From positions 248,001 to 312,000 of the forward strand of contig NZ_JAACFS010000001.1 of NCBI RefSeq assembly GCF_029051645.1: a DNA stretch of 64,000 nt. The letters are read 5' to 3'. Positions 16,924-25,782 of the stretch are shown here, piece after piece. Origin of the DNA: Bradyrhizobium sp. CSA112. GTDB lineage: Bacteria; Pseudomonadota; Alphaproteobacteria; Rhizobiales; Xanthobacteraceae. Under the pieces are notes generated by a model. That model did not search any database, had not been told where the DNA came from, and saw only the letters and a program-made list of their open reading frames with translations. The translations under genes were made by a program, and so were the position numbers. Numbering within the stretch: the first letter of the stretch is position 1; each line of letters opens with the position of its first letter.

Positions 16924-17673
16924 ATGCGGCCTATGTCTTCTCCTGTTGGATTACCGGCCCTTGCGGACAGCGATCTGGTCGGCCAGATCGCCCGCATCCT
17001 GATGCAGGCCATAGTTCAGGGACGGCTGCCCCCTGGCTCCAAAGTGGTGGAGGCAGGGATCGCCCGCGAGCTGGGCGTCAGTCGCGCCCCGGTGCGCGAG
17101 GCGGCGCGCCTTCTGGAGAAACAGGGGCTGCTGGTCGCAAACCCGCGACGCGGCTTTTTCGTTCGCAAGCTCGAAATCAAAAACATCGACGAAATCTACG
17201 ATTTGCGTCTGTGCATCGAACGGCATGCCGGTGTGCTGGCGGCGCAACGTCTCACGCCGCAGTCGCGCGATGCCTTGCGGCGGCAGATCGATGTCCTGCA
17301 CAGGACCGCCGATCTGGACGACCCCGCCCGCCAGGTGGAAGAGGACTATCGTTTTCACCGGCTGATATTCGAAATTGCAGACAATCGCCGCCTGCTGCGG
17401 CTGTTCGACGATCTCGCCGCAGAGCTGCGCATGGTCATCGGCCTGATCGGCCGCCTCTACGACGACCCGCATGAGATCGCGCGGACGCATGAGCCGCTGC
17501 TGGCTGCCATCGAAGCCGGGCATCCCGAGCGCATCACCGCGCATGTCGACTACCATATCGGTCACGCCTGGCGCGAAGTCGGCAAACTGGTGCGAGAACT
17601 CACGCCGCCGGCCGGCAACGCCACCGAGCCGCCGGGCGGCATCCTACTTCCAGCCAACGGAGTACCCGCGTGA
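16924..17673 (+). CDS. GntR family transcriptional regulator (FadR/FCD subfamily)
   Basis: 249 residues. The winged HTH is near residues 20-80 ('GRLPPGSKVVEAGIARELGV' then SRAPVREAARLLEKQGLL). The FCD ligand domain follows, with 'IDEIYDLRLCIERHAG' and His residues at 'DYRFHRLIFEIADN', 'RTHEPLLAAIEAG' and 'HVDYHIGHAWREV' that commonly bind a metal and a carboxylate ligand. It is divergent from the aldolase/ABC operon and overlaps the deacetylase start by GTGA, so it is the likely local regulator of both. Confidence 0.9.
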   Translation: MRPMSSPVGLPALADSDLVGQIARILMQAIVQGRLPPGSKVVEAGIARELGVSRAPVREAARLLEKQGLLVANPRRGFFVRKLEIKNIDEIYDLRLCIERHAGVLAAQRLTPQSRDALRRQIDVLHRTADLDDPARQVEEDYRFHRLIFEIADNRRLLRLFDDLAAELRMVIGLIGRLYDDPHEIARTHEPLLAAIEAGHPERITAHVDYHIGHAWREVGKLVRELTPPAGNATEPPGGILLPANGVPA

Positions 17674-18695
17674 AGGCCGTCTACACCGAACTGCATCGCA
17701 GCCACGATCCGCAATTCTTCCTGGTGCGCGGTGTTATCAAGCGCACCACCGAGCAGCCCGAACGCGCCGACCGGTTGCTGGCAGGACTGAAAGCCGGCAA
17801 GCACGAGCTGGTCGCGCCGACGGTTTTTGGCCAGGGGCCGCGGGCGCGTGTTCACAGCGCGGAATATCTGCGTTTTATGGAGGAGGCCTGGGATGGCTGG
17901 GTCGCGCTCGGCGATTCCGGTTCCGAGATGATTGCCAACATCCATCCCGTTCGCTACGGCGCGACGTATCCAACCTATATCGTTGGCCGCCTCGGCTGGC
18001 ACGCGGCGGATACGGCGGCTCCGATCAGTAAGGGCACTTACGCGGCCGCCTGTGCCGCCACCGATGTCGCCACGACTGCGGCGCAACTCGTCATGGACGG
18101 CGAAGACGCTGTTTATGCGCTGTGCCGGCCGCCCGGTCATCATGCCTATGCCGACATGTCGGGCGGCTTCTGTTTCTTCAACAACAGCGCGGTGGCAGCG
18201 GCGCAGCTTCGCCTGCGGCATGAGCGCGTGGCGATTCTCGATGTCGATGTGCATCACGGCAACGGCACGCAGGGCATCTTCTACGAACGACCGGACGTGC
18301 TAACCGTGTCGATCCACGCCGATCCGGTCTTCTTCTATCCCTTTGTCTGGGGTTACGCCCATGAGCGCGGCGCCGGCCCCGGTCTTGGCGCCAATCTCAA
18401 CATTCCCTTGCCGAAGGGCACCGGGGATGACGACTACATCAAGGCGATCGGCGAGGCGGAAAAAACCATCCGCGCATTTGCGCCCGGTGCTCTCGTGGTG
18501 GCTCTCGGTCTCGATGCCTCGGAGCACGATCCGCTCGCCGGCCTTGCGGTGACGACAGCCGGCTTCCGGCGGATTGGTGCTGCGATCGCCCGGTTGGGCC
18601 TTCCTACCGTTTTCGTTCAGGAAGGCGGTTATCTATCGGACATTCTCGGCGCCAATCTCACCGCCGCGCTCGGCGGCTTCGAAGAGGCCCGTTAG
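17670..18695 (+). CDS. Histone-deacetylase-family hydrolase (acetylpolyamine amidohydrolase-like)
   Basis: 341 residues. Zinc deacetylase core: RPPGHHAYAD (His pair about 157-158), CFFNNSAVA, ILDVDVHHGNGTQ (ligands about D193 and H195), ALGLDASEHDPLAG (about D282) and EGGYL (about Y321, transition-state Tyr). The length and 'AVYALCRPPGHHA' fit bacterial acetylpolyamine amidohydrolases, which release acetate from N-acetylated amines. GTG 17670 overlaps the GntR stop. In this cluster it would deacylate an imported N-acyl amine before the kinase and phospholyase act (inference). Confidence 0.88.
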   Translation: MKAVYTELHRSHDPQFFLVRGVIKRTTEQPERADRLLAGLKAGKHELVAPTVFGQGPRARVHSAEYLRFMEEAWDGWVALGDSGSEMIANIHPVRYGATYPTYIVGRLGWHAADTAAPISKGTYAAACAATDVATTAAQLVMDGEDAVYALCRPPGHHAYADMSGGFCFFNNSAVAAAQLRLRHERVAILDVDVHHGNGTQGIFYERPDVLTVSIHADPVFFYPFVWGYAHERGAGPGLGANLNIPLPKGTGDDDYIKAIGEAEKTIRAFAPGALVVALGLDASEHDPLAGLAVTTAGFRRIGAAIARLGLPTVFVQEGGYLSDILGANLTAALGGFEEAR

Positions 18696-18765
18696 CGGAC
18701 AATTCTCGACATTGGTCAAAGGCCAGACTACGCTGCCTGAGCACGATGCAAGAGAAGAGGTCGCA

Positions 18766-18987
18766 ATGCTCTATGCCTTGCTGGCGCTCATGGCACCGCT
18801 CTGGGATCGGACAGCCGCGCAAAGCGAGGCTACTGACACATCGGCCGCGCGGCTTCTTGTGGTCGTCGCCGCGACTCTCTTCGTGATCCTGGCGATTCTC
18901 GTTGTCGATCTGCACCGCGATGAACTGCGCGCGCTTGGGCTTGTCGGCGGCGCGGAGCAGATCAGTGCGATCTTTATGAGCCCGTGA
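18766..18987 (+). CDS. Small membrane protein, hypothetical
   Basis: 73 residues from ATG 18766 with GAGG seven bases upstream. One clear membrane helix near residues 28-48 (LLVVVAATLFVILAILVVDL), with a charged tail after it. No family recognised. It lies 70 bp after the deacetylase and converges on mrp. Confidence 0.5.
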   Translation: MLYALLALMAPLWDRTAAQSEATDTSAARLLVVVAATLFVILAILVVDLHRDELRALGLVGGAEQISAIFMSP

Positions 18988-19002
18988 GTCGCCGCGTCGC
19001 TT

Positions 19003-19881
19003 CTATTCGATGACGATGCGTGGCGGCGGCCGGTGCGCCGCGCCGGTGACAATCGTGGTCCAGATCTCGCGCGCAATACCGATATAGTGCCTGGCATGAA
19101 CGCCGTCGGGTTCGACCGCGACGATCGGACGGCCGTCGTCGGAGGTCTGGCGTATCCGGATATCGAGCGGGATCTCGCCGAGATAGGGAATGCCGCGGCC
19201 TTCGGCTTCCGTCCGCGCGCCGCCATGACCGAAGATCGGCGTGACATGGTTGCAGGTCGGGCAGCAGAAGCTCGACATGTTTTCGATCAGGCCCAGGATC
19301 GGGATGCTCACTTTCTGAAACATCGCGATGCCGCGCCGCGCGTCGATCAGGGCAAGATCCTGCGGCGTTGAGACGATGACCGCACCGGCGAGCGGCGCCT
19401 GTTGCGCCATGGTGAGCTGCGCGTCCCCCGTGCCGGGCGGCAGGTCGACCACGAGGATATCGAGATCATCCCATGCCACTTCGCGGAGCATCTGCGTAAT
19501 CGCCGAGATCACCATCGGCCCGCGCCAGATCATGGCGTTGTCTTCCTCGACGAGAAAGCCGATCGACATCACCTTGACGCCGAAGCGTTCCATCGGCTCA
19601 AGCATGCGCGGACCGAGCTGTCGCGGCTTGCCGCGCAGCCCGAACAGTTTTTGTTGCGACGGACCATAAATGTCGGCATCGAGAATGCCGGTCTTCAATC
19701 CGAGCGCGGCAAAGCCGAGCGCGAGATTGCAGGAGGTGGTGGATTTACCGACGCCGCCCTTGCCAGAGGCGACCGCGATGATGTGCTTGACGCCGGGAAT
19801 GCCGACGGCTTTTGACGTCGCACGGGCTTTGAGATCTGAAGGTGTGGCGGACACGGACGGCTTATGATCCAAGCGGATCAT
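19003..19881 (-). CDS. Mrp/ApbC family Fe-S cluster carrier ATPase
   Basis: 292 residues. Deviant Walker A GKGGVGKSTTSCNLAL, ILDADIYGPSQ, 'VVDLPPGTGDAQLTM', and the C-x-x-C-type cluster site in FCCPTCNHV. Carries or inserts [4Fe-4S] clusters. It lacks the N-terminal DUF59/MIP18 domain of longer Mrp proteins. It overlaps the 3' end of the upstream Fe-S protein gene by 20 bp on the same strand, so the pair is coupled and probably serves the neighbouring formate dehydrogenase (inference). Confidence 0.92.
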   Translation of the reverse strand: MIRLDHKPSVSATPSDLKARATSKAVGIPGVKHIIAVASGKGGVGKSTTSCNLALGFAALGLKTGILDADIYGPSQQKLFGLRGKPRQLGPRMLEPMERFGVKVMSIGFLVEEDNAMIWRGPMVISAITQMLREVAWDDLDILVVDLPPGTGDAQLTMAQQAPLAGAVIVSTPQDLALIDARRGIAMFQKVSIPILGLIENMSSFCCPTCNHVTPIFGHGGARTEAEGRGIPYLGEIPLDIRIRQTSDDGRPIVAVEPDGVHARHYIGIAREIWTTIVTGAAHRPPPRIVIE

Positions 19882-21898
19882 CCTTCTTTACATTGCGCGC
19901 GCGCAAATAATCTTCCGTCGACATGACCGGCGGGCGCTGAGGCGCCGCGTGCGGATCGAAGCTTTCGTTCACCACCGCTTCGACGCGGCAGTCTGCGCAC
20001 ATCTTGATGACGTCGAGGCGCCCGGCATTCGCGCCCCGGAACATCCAGTGCTTCTCGCCGAGTTTTGCAAGTACGCGGTCGATCGAACTCTTGGTGCCGA
20101 AAGGCTTGCCGCAGGCGATGCAGTTGAACGGCTCTTCTTCCTTCAGTACGCGCTGCGGGCTGTTCCAGGCCTGGAAGTCGAGGCGCGGCTCGATCGTGAT
20201 GACCTTCTCGGGGCAGGTGGCTTCGCAGAGCCCGCACTGCACACAGAGGCTTTCGGTGAAGCGCAGCATCGCGCGATCGGGATTGTCTGATAGCGCGCCG
20301 GTCGGGCAGGCGGTGACGCAGGCATGGCACAGCGTGCAGCCTTCGACGTCAAGCTTCACGGTGCCGAAGGGCGCGCCCGGCGCCAGCGGCACCACATCGA
20401 CCGGCGCGGGGGCGGCGAGGTGAAGCTCGCGGAACGTCGTCTCCAGCACGCCGCGTTTCGCTCCCCGCGGCACAAAGCCGGCCGGCTTCTGCGTTGCGAC
20501 CCCGCGAGGGGCGGCATCCAGCATGACCCGCAACTGATCCGGATCGTCGGTCTCGATGATCTGGACGAGGCCAGTGCCGAAGCCGAGTGCTGAAATGATG
20601 GTTCCGGAGGTTTCGACTGAGCGGCGAAGCGCGGCAATGTCGTGCCGGGGCTTTGCGCGTGTCACGATCGCGGCGCCGCTGCCGCCATAGGCAAAGACGG
20701 AAGCGATCATTTCCGGTCCGACCTGCGTCACTTCGTTGACGCGCAGTGGCAGCACATTGGCCGGCAGGCCCTCGCCGAACCGCGCCAGCGCATCAATGAT
20801 TTCCTCGCCGTGCTCGCCGTCGTGAAACAATACCACGGCGTTGCTTCCGCCGGCCTTGCGGTAAGTCTGCAGCAGCGTCCGGAGCCGCCGCATCAGGGCG
20901 TCCACGCTCGGCAGCGCATAGGACGCCGCGCCGGTCGGACAAACGGACGCGCAGGCACCGCAGCCGGCGCAGACATTGGCATCGATCGCGACCGAATTGC
21001 CGTTCGGCGTGATCGCGCCGGTCGGACACAGGTCGAGGCAGCGCGTGCATCCGGTAATCGAAGAGCGCGAATGCGCGCAGAGCGACGGCTCGAAATTGAC
21101 AAAGCGCGGCTTGTCGAAGGTGCCGACGAGCCCGCCGGCATCCGCAATCGCGCGCTCGACGGCCGCCTTGTCGCGCGGATCGGCACGCAGATAGCCCGGG
21201 CGCAATTCATGCGCGGGAAACAGCGGCGCGCCGCCCGAGAGATCGAGGATCAGGTCGCAGGTGGAAGTAGCACCGTCGCGCGAAGTGCCGAACACGAGCT
21301 TCGCGCGCGAGGAGGGAGACGGCAGCGCGTAGTCGTCGATCGCAAGCTCGAACTGTCCGAGATGTCCGCGGGCATTGCGAATCGTGCCCTTGAGAACGGG
21401 AAATTCATTCGTGCGGCGCGGGGTCACGTCGCCCGGCCTGGTCAGAAGCACGGTAATGTCGAGACGATCGGCAAGACGTTGCGCCGCCTCGATGGCGATT
21501 TCGTCGCGGCCATAGATCAGCGCGACGCCGCTGCTCTCGAGCGTCACCAATGAGAGCGGGGGCATGTCTTCGCCCGCGGCGGCGATCAGCGCTGCTGCCT
21601 TCGGACCGGCCGCTGCGGCATCCTTCGACCAGCCGCCGGTCTCGCGGATATTGACGAAGGTAAGCTCGGCCTCCGGCGAATTCTCCGCGACTTCCCGGAA
21701 CAGCGGCGCTTCCTGGGTGCAGGCAACCGTAATCGGCGAGCCCCCAGCGAGCGCCTCCTTGAAGCGATCAAGGTCGAGGCCGCAAAGCTGGTTCGCCTGC
21801 GTGAGCTTGGCCGTGCAGCCACGACCGATCGCTTCCGCATCGAGCGGCATGGTCTTCTCGCAACTGCAAATCAGGAGGCGAGACGTCGCCGCACTCAT
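19862..21898 (-). CDS. Large 4Fe-4S ferredoxin-type protein of the formate dehydrogenase island
   Basis: 678 residues. Two ferredoxin pairs are visible: mid-protein (GCTRCLDLCPTGAI, then VCAGCGACASVCPTGA) and C-terminal (GCTLCHACVTACPTGALS, then LCVQCGLCEATCPEK). Further Cys pairs are at CIACGKPFG and MCADCRVEAV. Between the two Fe-S parts is a stretch ('AVVLFHDGEHGEEIIDALARFG') resembling MvhD/HdrA-like modules. Homologues sit beside DUF3305/DUF3306 and periplasmic formate dehydrogenase genes. A role in electron transfer or enzyme maturation is likely, but the exact one is unknown. Confidence 0.85.
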   Translation of the reverse strand: MSAATSRLLICSCEKTMPLDAEAIGRGCTAKLTQANQLCGLDLDRFKEALAGGSPITVACTQEAPLFREVAENSPEAELTFVNIRETGGWSKDAAAAGPKAAALIAAAGEDMPPLSLVTLESSGVALIYGRDEIAIEAAQRLADRLDITVLLTRPGDVTPRRTNEFPVLKGTIRNARGHLGQFELAIDDYALPSPSSRAKLVFGTSRDGATSTCDLILDLSGGAPLFPAHELRPGYLRADPRDKAAVERAIADAGGLVGTFDKPRFVNFEPSLCAHSRSSITGCTRCLDLCPTGAITPNGNSVAIDANVCAGCGACASVCPTGAASYALPSVDALMRRLRTLLQTYRKAGGSNAVVLFHDGEHGEEIIDALARFGEGLPANVLPLRVNEVTQVGPEMIASVFAYGGSGAAIVTRAKPRHDIAALRRSVETSGTIISALGFGTGLVQIIETDDPDQLRVMLDAAPRGVATQKPAGFVPRGAKRGVLETTFRELHLAAPAPVDVVPLAPGAPFGTVKLDVEGCTLCHACVTACPTGALSDNPDRAMLRFTESLCVQCGLCEATCPEKVITIEPRLDFQAWNSPQRVLKEEEPFNCIACGKPFGTKSSIDRVLAKLGEKHWMFRGANAGRLDVIKMCADCRVEAVVNESFDPHAAPQRPPVMSTEDYLRARNVKKDDPLGS

Positions 21899-22064
21899 TT
21901 TGAAATACCTTGAACCCGATGCGCCAAGCGGGGCGTTGCTTCATCCCATGCTTCTGCGGTAACCGCTCGGGCGGATATCTGCAAGACAGAAGGCCACTCG
22001 CGTGGCCGGCCTGCGCGGGATAACATACCCAAGCGGCCTGTGAAGTAATTAGGAATAGTCATTC

Positions 22065-22820
22065 GTGATCGCTCATCCAAGGGATACGGAACAAACACTC
22101 GATCTGCCCCCCGGTTATACTTTGGTCGCGTTGCGCGAGCTCGGCGACGCGTTTGCCCACGGCTGCGACATCGCGGCGGAGGCGGGGGCCGGCACGCTGG
22201 TATGGGTGCGCCGTTATGACCTGGTCGAGTTCGCGGTGGTCCTTGAGCCCGATGAGCCGCTCAGGTCAGCGCGCCGGGCATTCTTTGCCGGCATGAATGC
22301 ACTGGCGGATGCGATTGCCGCCCATTGTCCGCCGGAGCGGGAGGTCACGTTCGATTGGCCCGACGCTGTCAGGTTCGACGCCGGATTGCTCGGCGGCGGG
22401 CGGCTCGGTTGGCCGGCCGAATGCACCGAAGACGACATACCTGAATGGCTCGTTTTCGGCGTGATCCTGCGCGCTGCCGCCATGGCGCATATTCCGGAGG
22501 TGCAGGCGGCCTCAGGCGTTTCCCTACTGAGCGAAGGCTTCGAATTGGTCGATACCGATGCGATCATCGAAAGCTTCAGTCGCCACCTCATGACCGCGTT
22601 CGATTGCTGGAAAGAGCGTGGCTTCGAGGCGATCGCGCGAGACTATCTGGAGCGGCTTCCCAAAACCAAGGCGGGCGAGCGCCGGGGCATCGACGTCAAC
22701 GGTGATCTCCTGGTCAGCCTTTCGGCCGGCACCGGAACGCCTGCACGGAGCAGTCTGGTGGATGCGCTGGCAAGGTCTGATTGGTATGATCGGCAGGCAC
22801 GCGGTCCGAAATTCGGATGA
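22065..22820 (+). CDS. Biotin/lipoate-protein-ligase-like protein
   Basis: 251 residues from GTG 22065. 'LPPGYTLVALRELGDAFAHGCDIAAEAGAGTLVWVRRYD' and 'AVVLEPDEPLRSARRAFFAGMNALADAI' resemble BirA/LplA ligase cores, and 'FDWPDAVRFDAGLLGGGRLG' fits the catalytic loop region. The usual catalytic lysine motif is not obvious, so ligase activity is uncertain. First of a plus-strand run of accessory genes leading to fdhXABC, divergent from the Fe-S protein. Confidence 0.65.
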   Translation: MIAHPRDTEQTLDLPPGYTLVALRELGDAFAHGCDIAAEAGAGTLVWVRRYDLVEFAVVLEPDEPLRSARRAFFAGMNALADAIAAHCPPEREVTFDWPDAVRFDAGLLGGGRLGWPAECTEDDIPEWLVFGVILRAAAMAHIPEVQAASGVSLLSEGFELVDTDAIIESFSRHLMTAFDCWKERGFEAIARDYLERLPKTKAGERRGIDVNGDLLVSLSAGTGTPARSSLVDALARSDWYDRQARGPKFG

Positions 22821-22827
22821 GGCGGAC

Positions 22828-23403
22828 ATGTTGAAATTTCCGCGAACCATCAGGCTGGACCCATCAGATACGTTCGTTTTCGAGCGGGCGGCGGAACCCG
22901 GTGAGTGGGCGGTTTCCGGCGCGTTCCTTTTCTGGAACCATGATCCAGCGACGCTGAGCCAGAAGCAGCGCGTGGCACTGCGTTCGGGCTTTCTCGGGAT
23001 CGACAGCCTCGGATGGTCGACCCTTGCCATCGTCACCGAAGCGACGGAAGCGGAGCGGCAGGCGATGATCGAGCGGCTCGCAGGGCAATTGATGGAGAAA
23101 TTCGGGGCGCCTGACGCAAACGCAGCGCGCCTTGCGGCCGAAGAGGAGATCGCATTCGCAGGCTCGCTGTGCGAACATCCGCCGCAGACCCTGCTCGCCG
23201 TGCAGCGCAGCGTCGAAAACGGCGAAATCCGCGAACGCTTTCGTACCCTCAAGCCGCGCCCGGGTGCCGCAGATGCCGACCGGTTGCACGCACATGCCAG
23301 CGCCTTTACCTTCCATGAAGTCGAAGGCGACCTTGAACCCGAAGAAGAGGTCGATCTTCTCGGGCTGATCAGGACAGACGCCAGGACGACGGATCGTACA
23401 TGA
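22828..23403 (+). CDS. Conserved formate-dehydrogenase-island protein (DUF6505-like)
   Basis: 191 residues from ATG 22828 with GAGGCGG upstream. Soluble, acidic C-terminus, no membrane segment or known motif. 'IRLDPSDTFVFERAAEPGEWAVSG' at the N-terminus and the position between the ligase-like and DUF6352-like genes match my recollection of DUF6505. Function unknown; its stop overlaps the next start (ATGA). Confidence 0.65.
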   Translation: MLKFPRTIRLDPSDTFVFERAAEPGEWAVSGAFLFWNHDPATLSQKQRVALRSGFLGIDSLGWSTLAIVTEATEAERQAMIERLAGQLMEKFGAPDANAARLAAEEEIAFAGSLCEHPPQTLLAVQRSVENGEIRERFRTLKPRPGAADADRLHAHASAFTFHEVEGDLEPEEEVDLLGLIRTDARTTDRT

Positions 23404-24419
23404 GAGAATTCTGGGTCGCCTCGGGCCATCACCTCACGCGCCGCGCCGATCATGGTGGGCTGGTCGCGACGCCCGAACTCATCATGGCCTATCTGGCACG
23501 GCCTGAGTTGATGCCGCCGGCCGATGCCTGCGAGGCCGAGCGCCATTTGCATGCGAGCCTGATGGCCGATCCGCTGCGTCCGGTCTCGGGCGCGGACATT
23601 GCCCGGCTCGCCGATGCCGACGCGCGCGAAAACTGGTCCTTCATGATGAATTTCCGCGACCGGCTGATAGCGGCGCCGTCGCTCGAAGCGGTCTACGTCG
23701 CGCTGGCACGCAAAGGGCCCGGCGACCTGCCGCCGATCTTTCTGTCGCAATTGTGCCACTTGATCCTGCGCAACGCACTCGAAGGCTGCGACGACCCTTA
23801 TGTATTGCGCGCGGCGGAGCTGTTCTATCGGAGCCAACTGGCCGCCCTTCACGACGGCACGTTGCTGCTCGCAGACGCTGAAGTCATCGAGGCGGAACAG
23901 CATGCCCAGCACGACCTGCATTCATCGCCGCTGACGGCCATGCTGCAGCCGAAGACGTTCGGCGAGATGGACGTCATGGACGACGAAAACGCCTGGACCT
24001 ACTGGTCGCGTTCGGACGCGCACGCGATGGTCATGAATCTCGGCGGCAATGCCAAGGCACGCGCCGGGCTGTGCCGGGTCATCGAACGCTGGATCAGCCA
24101 CCTGCTCGGCGTTACCGTCAGCGTCGAGACGATCGCCTCGATCGAGGATCGCGACTGGCGCTGGTTCGTCGGCCTCGACAGCGAGGCGACGCGGATCGGC
24201 AACGCGCTGTGGCGCGGCGAGCGGCTGGAGAGCAACGTCGCCGAGCGCATCGTGGCCTTGATGCGCCTGAGCTTCGAAGATGCGCGGCTGGTGGACGAGC
24301 GGGTCGGCGACAGACCGGTCTACCTCATCCTCGCCATGGGTGCGGACAAGGTGGTGAGGTTAAAGCCGCAAAATCTGGTTGCGGGGTTGCCGCTTGCGGC
24401 AACCGCGAATGTCACATGA
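23400..24419 (+). CDS. Conserved formate-dehydrogenase-island protein (DUF6352-like)
   Basis: 339 residues, overlapping the previous stop by ATGA. It begins 'REFWVASGHHLTRRADHGGL' and has no signal peptide, membrane segment or cofactor motif that I recognise. The family assignment (DUF6352) is from memory of the gene order and opening residues. Probably an accessory factor for formate dehydrogenase synthesis (inference from context only). Confidence 0.65.
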   Translation: MREFWVASGHHLTRRADHGGLVATPELIMAYLARPELMPPADACEAERHLHASLMADPLRPVSGADIARLADADARENWSFMMNFRDRLIAAPSLEAVYVALARKGPGDLPPIFLSQLCHLILRNALEGCDDPYVLRAAELFYRSQLAALHDGTLLLADAEVIEAEQHAQHDLHSSPLTAMLQPKTFGEMDVMDDENAWTYWSRSDAHAMVMNLGGNAKARAGLCRVIERWISHLLGVTVSVETIASIEDRDWRWFVGLDSEATRIGNALWRGERLESNVAERIVALMRLSFEDARLVDERVGDRPVYLILAMGADKVVRLKPQNLVAGLPLAATANVT

Positions 24420-24441
24420 TCCACCGAAGGGAGGGCCGGAC

Positions 24442-24960
24442 ATGGCAATGAGCGAAGCATCCCGCGAGGTCGGTGTGGTGGTGCGGCGTCGCTCGGTCGA
24501 CAATCCCTGGATCGACGAGTTGTGGTCGCCGGCGATGATTCTGGACGAGGTGCCGGCGACCGCGCCGTGGACCGTGCTGTCCACCGAGGCCGATACGACG
24601 ACCTATTACGCGGGCTCGGCCAGCATCGATCTCTTCAGCTCGGAAACCGCGAATTATCGCGATAACCTTGCCGACGGCGAGCCGCGCATCTGGGTTGCGT
24701 TGCGGCGTCAGGACGGCGGCTCCGAGCTCGAACTGACGAAAGTGACCGCGGACCCGACCGAAGGGGAGGCGATGTTCGAAAGCGGCTGCGACGTGATCGG
24801 TACGGTGCCGATGCCGCCTGAGATCGCGTCATGGATTGCAGCCTTTGTCGATCGATTCCATGTCGAGCGCGTGTTCCACAAGCGCAAGCGGGACCGCGCG
24901 AGCGGCGATCGCCCGCGCGTGCCGGGCGGCGGGCCGGATGAGGGAACGGGACGCCGATGA
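24442..24960 (+). CDS. DUF3305 domain protein
   Basis: 172 residues from ATG 24442 (GGGAGGG upstream). The core 'VGVVVRRRSVDNPWIDELWSPAMIL' and 'TTYYAGSASIDLFSSETANYRDNL' is typical of DUF3305, found next to DUF3306 in formate dehydrogenase loci. The C-terminus is Arg/Lys-rich. Function unknown. Overlaps the DUF3306 gene by ATGA, suggesting a paired complex. Confidence 0.8.
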   Translation: MAMSEASREVGVVVRRRSVDNPWIDELWSPAMILDEVPATAPWTVLSTEADTTTYYAGSASIDLFSSETANYRDNLADGEPRIWVALRRQDGGSELELTKVTADPTEGEAMFESGCDVIGTVPMPPEIASWIAAFVDRFHVERVFHKRKRDRASGDRPRVPGGGPDEGTGRR

Positions 24961-25661
24961 GTGGTCCGGACGAAGCCGATCGGGAGAAGGGCTTTCTGGC
25001 GCGATGGTCGCAGCGCAAGCAGGAGGCAAAACAGCCGGAGCCGAAGCAGGACGCGCCGGCTGCCGAACGCGTCGAATCGCCAGGCTTGCCCGCACCGCAA
25101 GGCGAAGACGTCACGCCGGAATTCGATCTCTCGACCTTGCCAAAGCTCGAGGAGCTGACCGGAAGCACCGATATCACCGCATTTCTTCGCAAAGGCGTTC
25201 CCGAACATTTGCGGAATGCGGCCTTGCAAAAATCCTGGGCGCTGGATCCTGCGATTCGTAACTACGTCAATCCAGCGCTCGAATACGCCTATGACTGGAA
25301 TACCCCGGGCGGGGTGCCCGGCGGCGGGGAACTCGGTGCAGGCGTCGATGTCGCCCGGCTGGTGTCGCAGATCATGGGCGAACCCGCAGCCGAAACGACA
25401 AATTCCGGTGCAAATTCCGAAGATGGGACGGCAGGTTCTTCGGAGGGGCCGTCCGAGCGCGATCTGGCGACAAAATCGCAGGAAGATCTCCCCGTGGGGT
25501 CTTTGAGACGGGTTGATCAACCGGCGGCGGAAGCGGAAGGCGTCTCAAAGGCCGGGGGCGGTAATGACGAACCCTCGCCGGCCGACGATCCGGAGAACCC
25601 GAGACCTGTTGCGCCGCAGCAACCAGTGCGACGTCATGGCTCCGCAAAACCGATTGTTTAG
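24957..25661 (+). CDS. DUF3306 domain protein
   Basis: 234 residues. The N-terminus 'EKGFLARWSQRKQEAKQ' and middle 'FLRKGVPEHLRNAALQKSWALDPAIRNYVNPALEYAYDWNTPGG' are the DUF3306 landmarks. The last third (about residues 130-234) is low-complexity, Ser/Glu/Pro-rich and probably disordered, longer than the conserved domain needs. Partner of DUF3305. A maturation or assembly role for formate dehydrogenase is inferred from constant linkage. Confidence 0.8.
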   Translation: MSGPDEADREKGFLARWSQRKQEAKQPEPKQDAPAAERVESPGLPAPQGEDVTPEFDLSTLPKLEELTGSTDITAFLRKGVPEHLRNAALQKSWALDPAIRNYVNPALEYAYDWNTPGGVPGGGELGAGVDVARLVSQIMGEPAAETTNSGANSEDGTAGSSEGPSERDLATKSQEDLPVGSLRRVDQPAAEAEGVSKAGGGNDEPSPADDPENPRPVAPQQPVRRHGSAKPIV

Positions 25662-25711
25662 ACAAAAGTTTTTGCGGACATAGCCGAAGCCTATGCTACT
25701 AATTTCTCCTT

Positions 25712-25736
25712 GGAATAATTCCAGTTCCAAACTGGA
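25712..25736. promoter_or_regulatory. Overlapping dyads upstream of the HTH-TorD gene
   Basis: GGAATAATTCC (25712-25722, odd-centred palindrome) overlaps TCCAGTT-CCA-AACTGGA (25720-25736, perfect 7-bp inverted repeat). It lies 46-71 bp before the gene whose product has an HTH domain, in a 121-bp gap after DUF3306. A candidate operator or promoter region for the torD-fdhXABC part. Confidence 0.45.
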
Positions 25737-25782
25737 TGCCTTAATATGAGGCAAAGGCGGGCGGGGAGAAATCGGTTGCACC

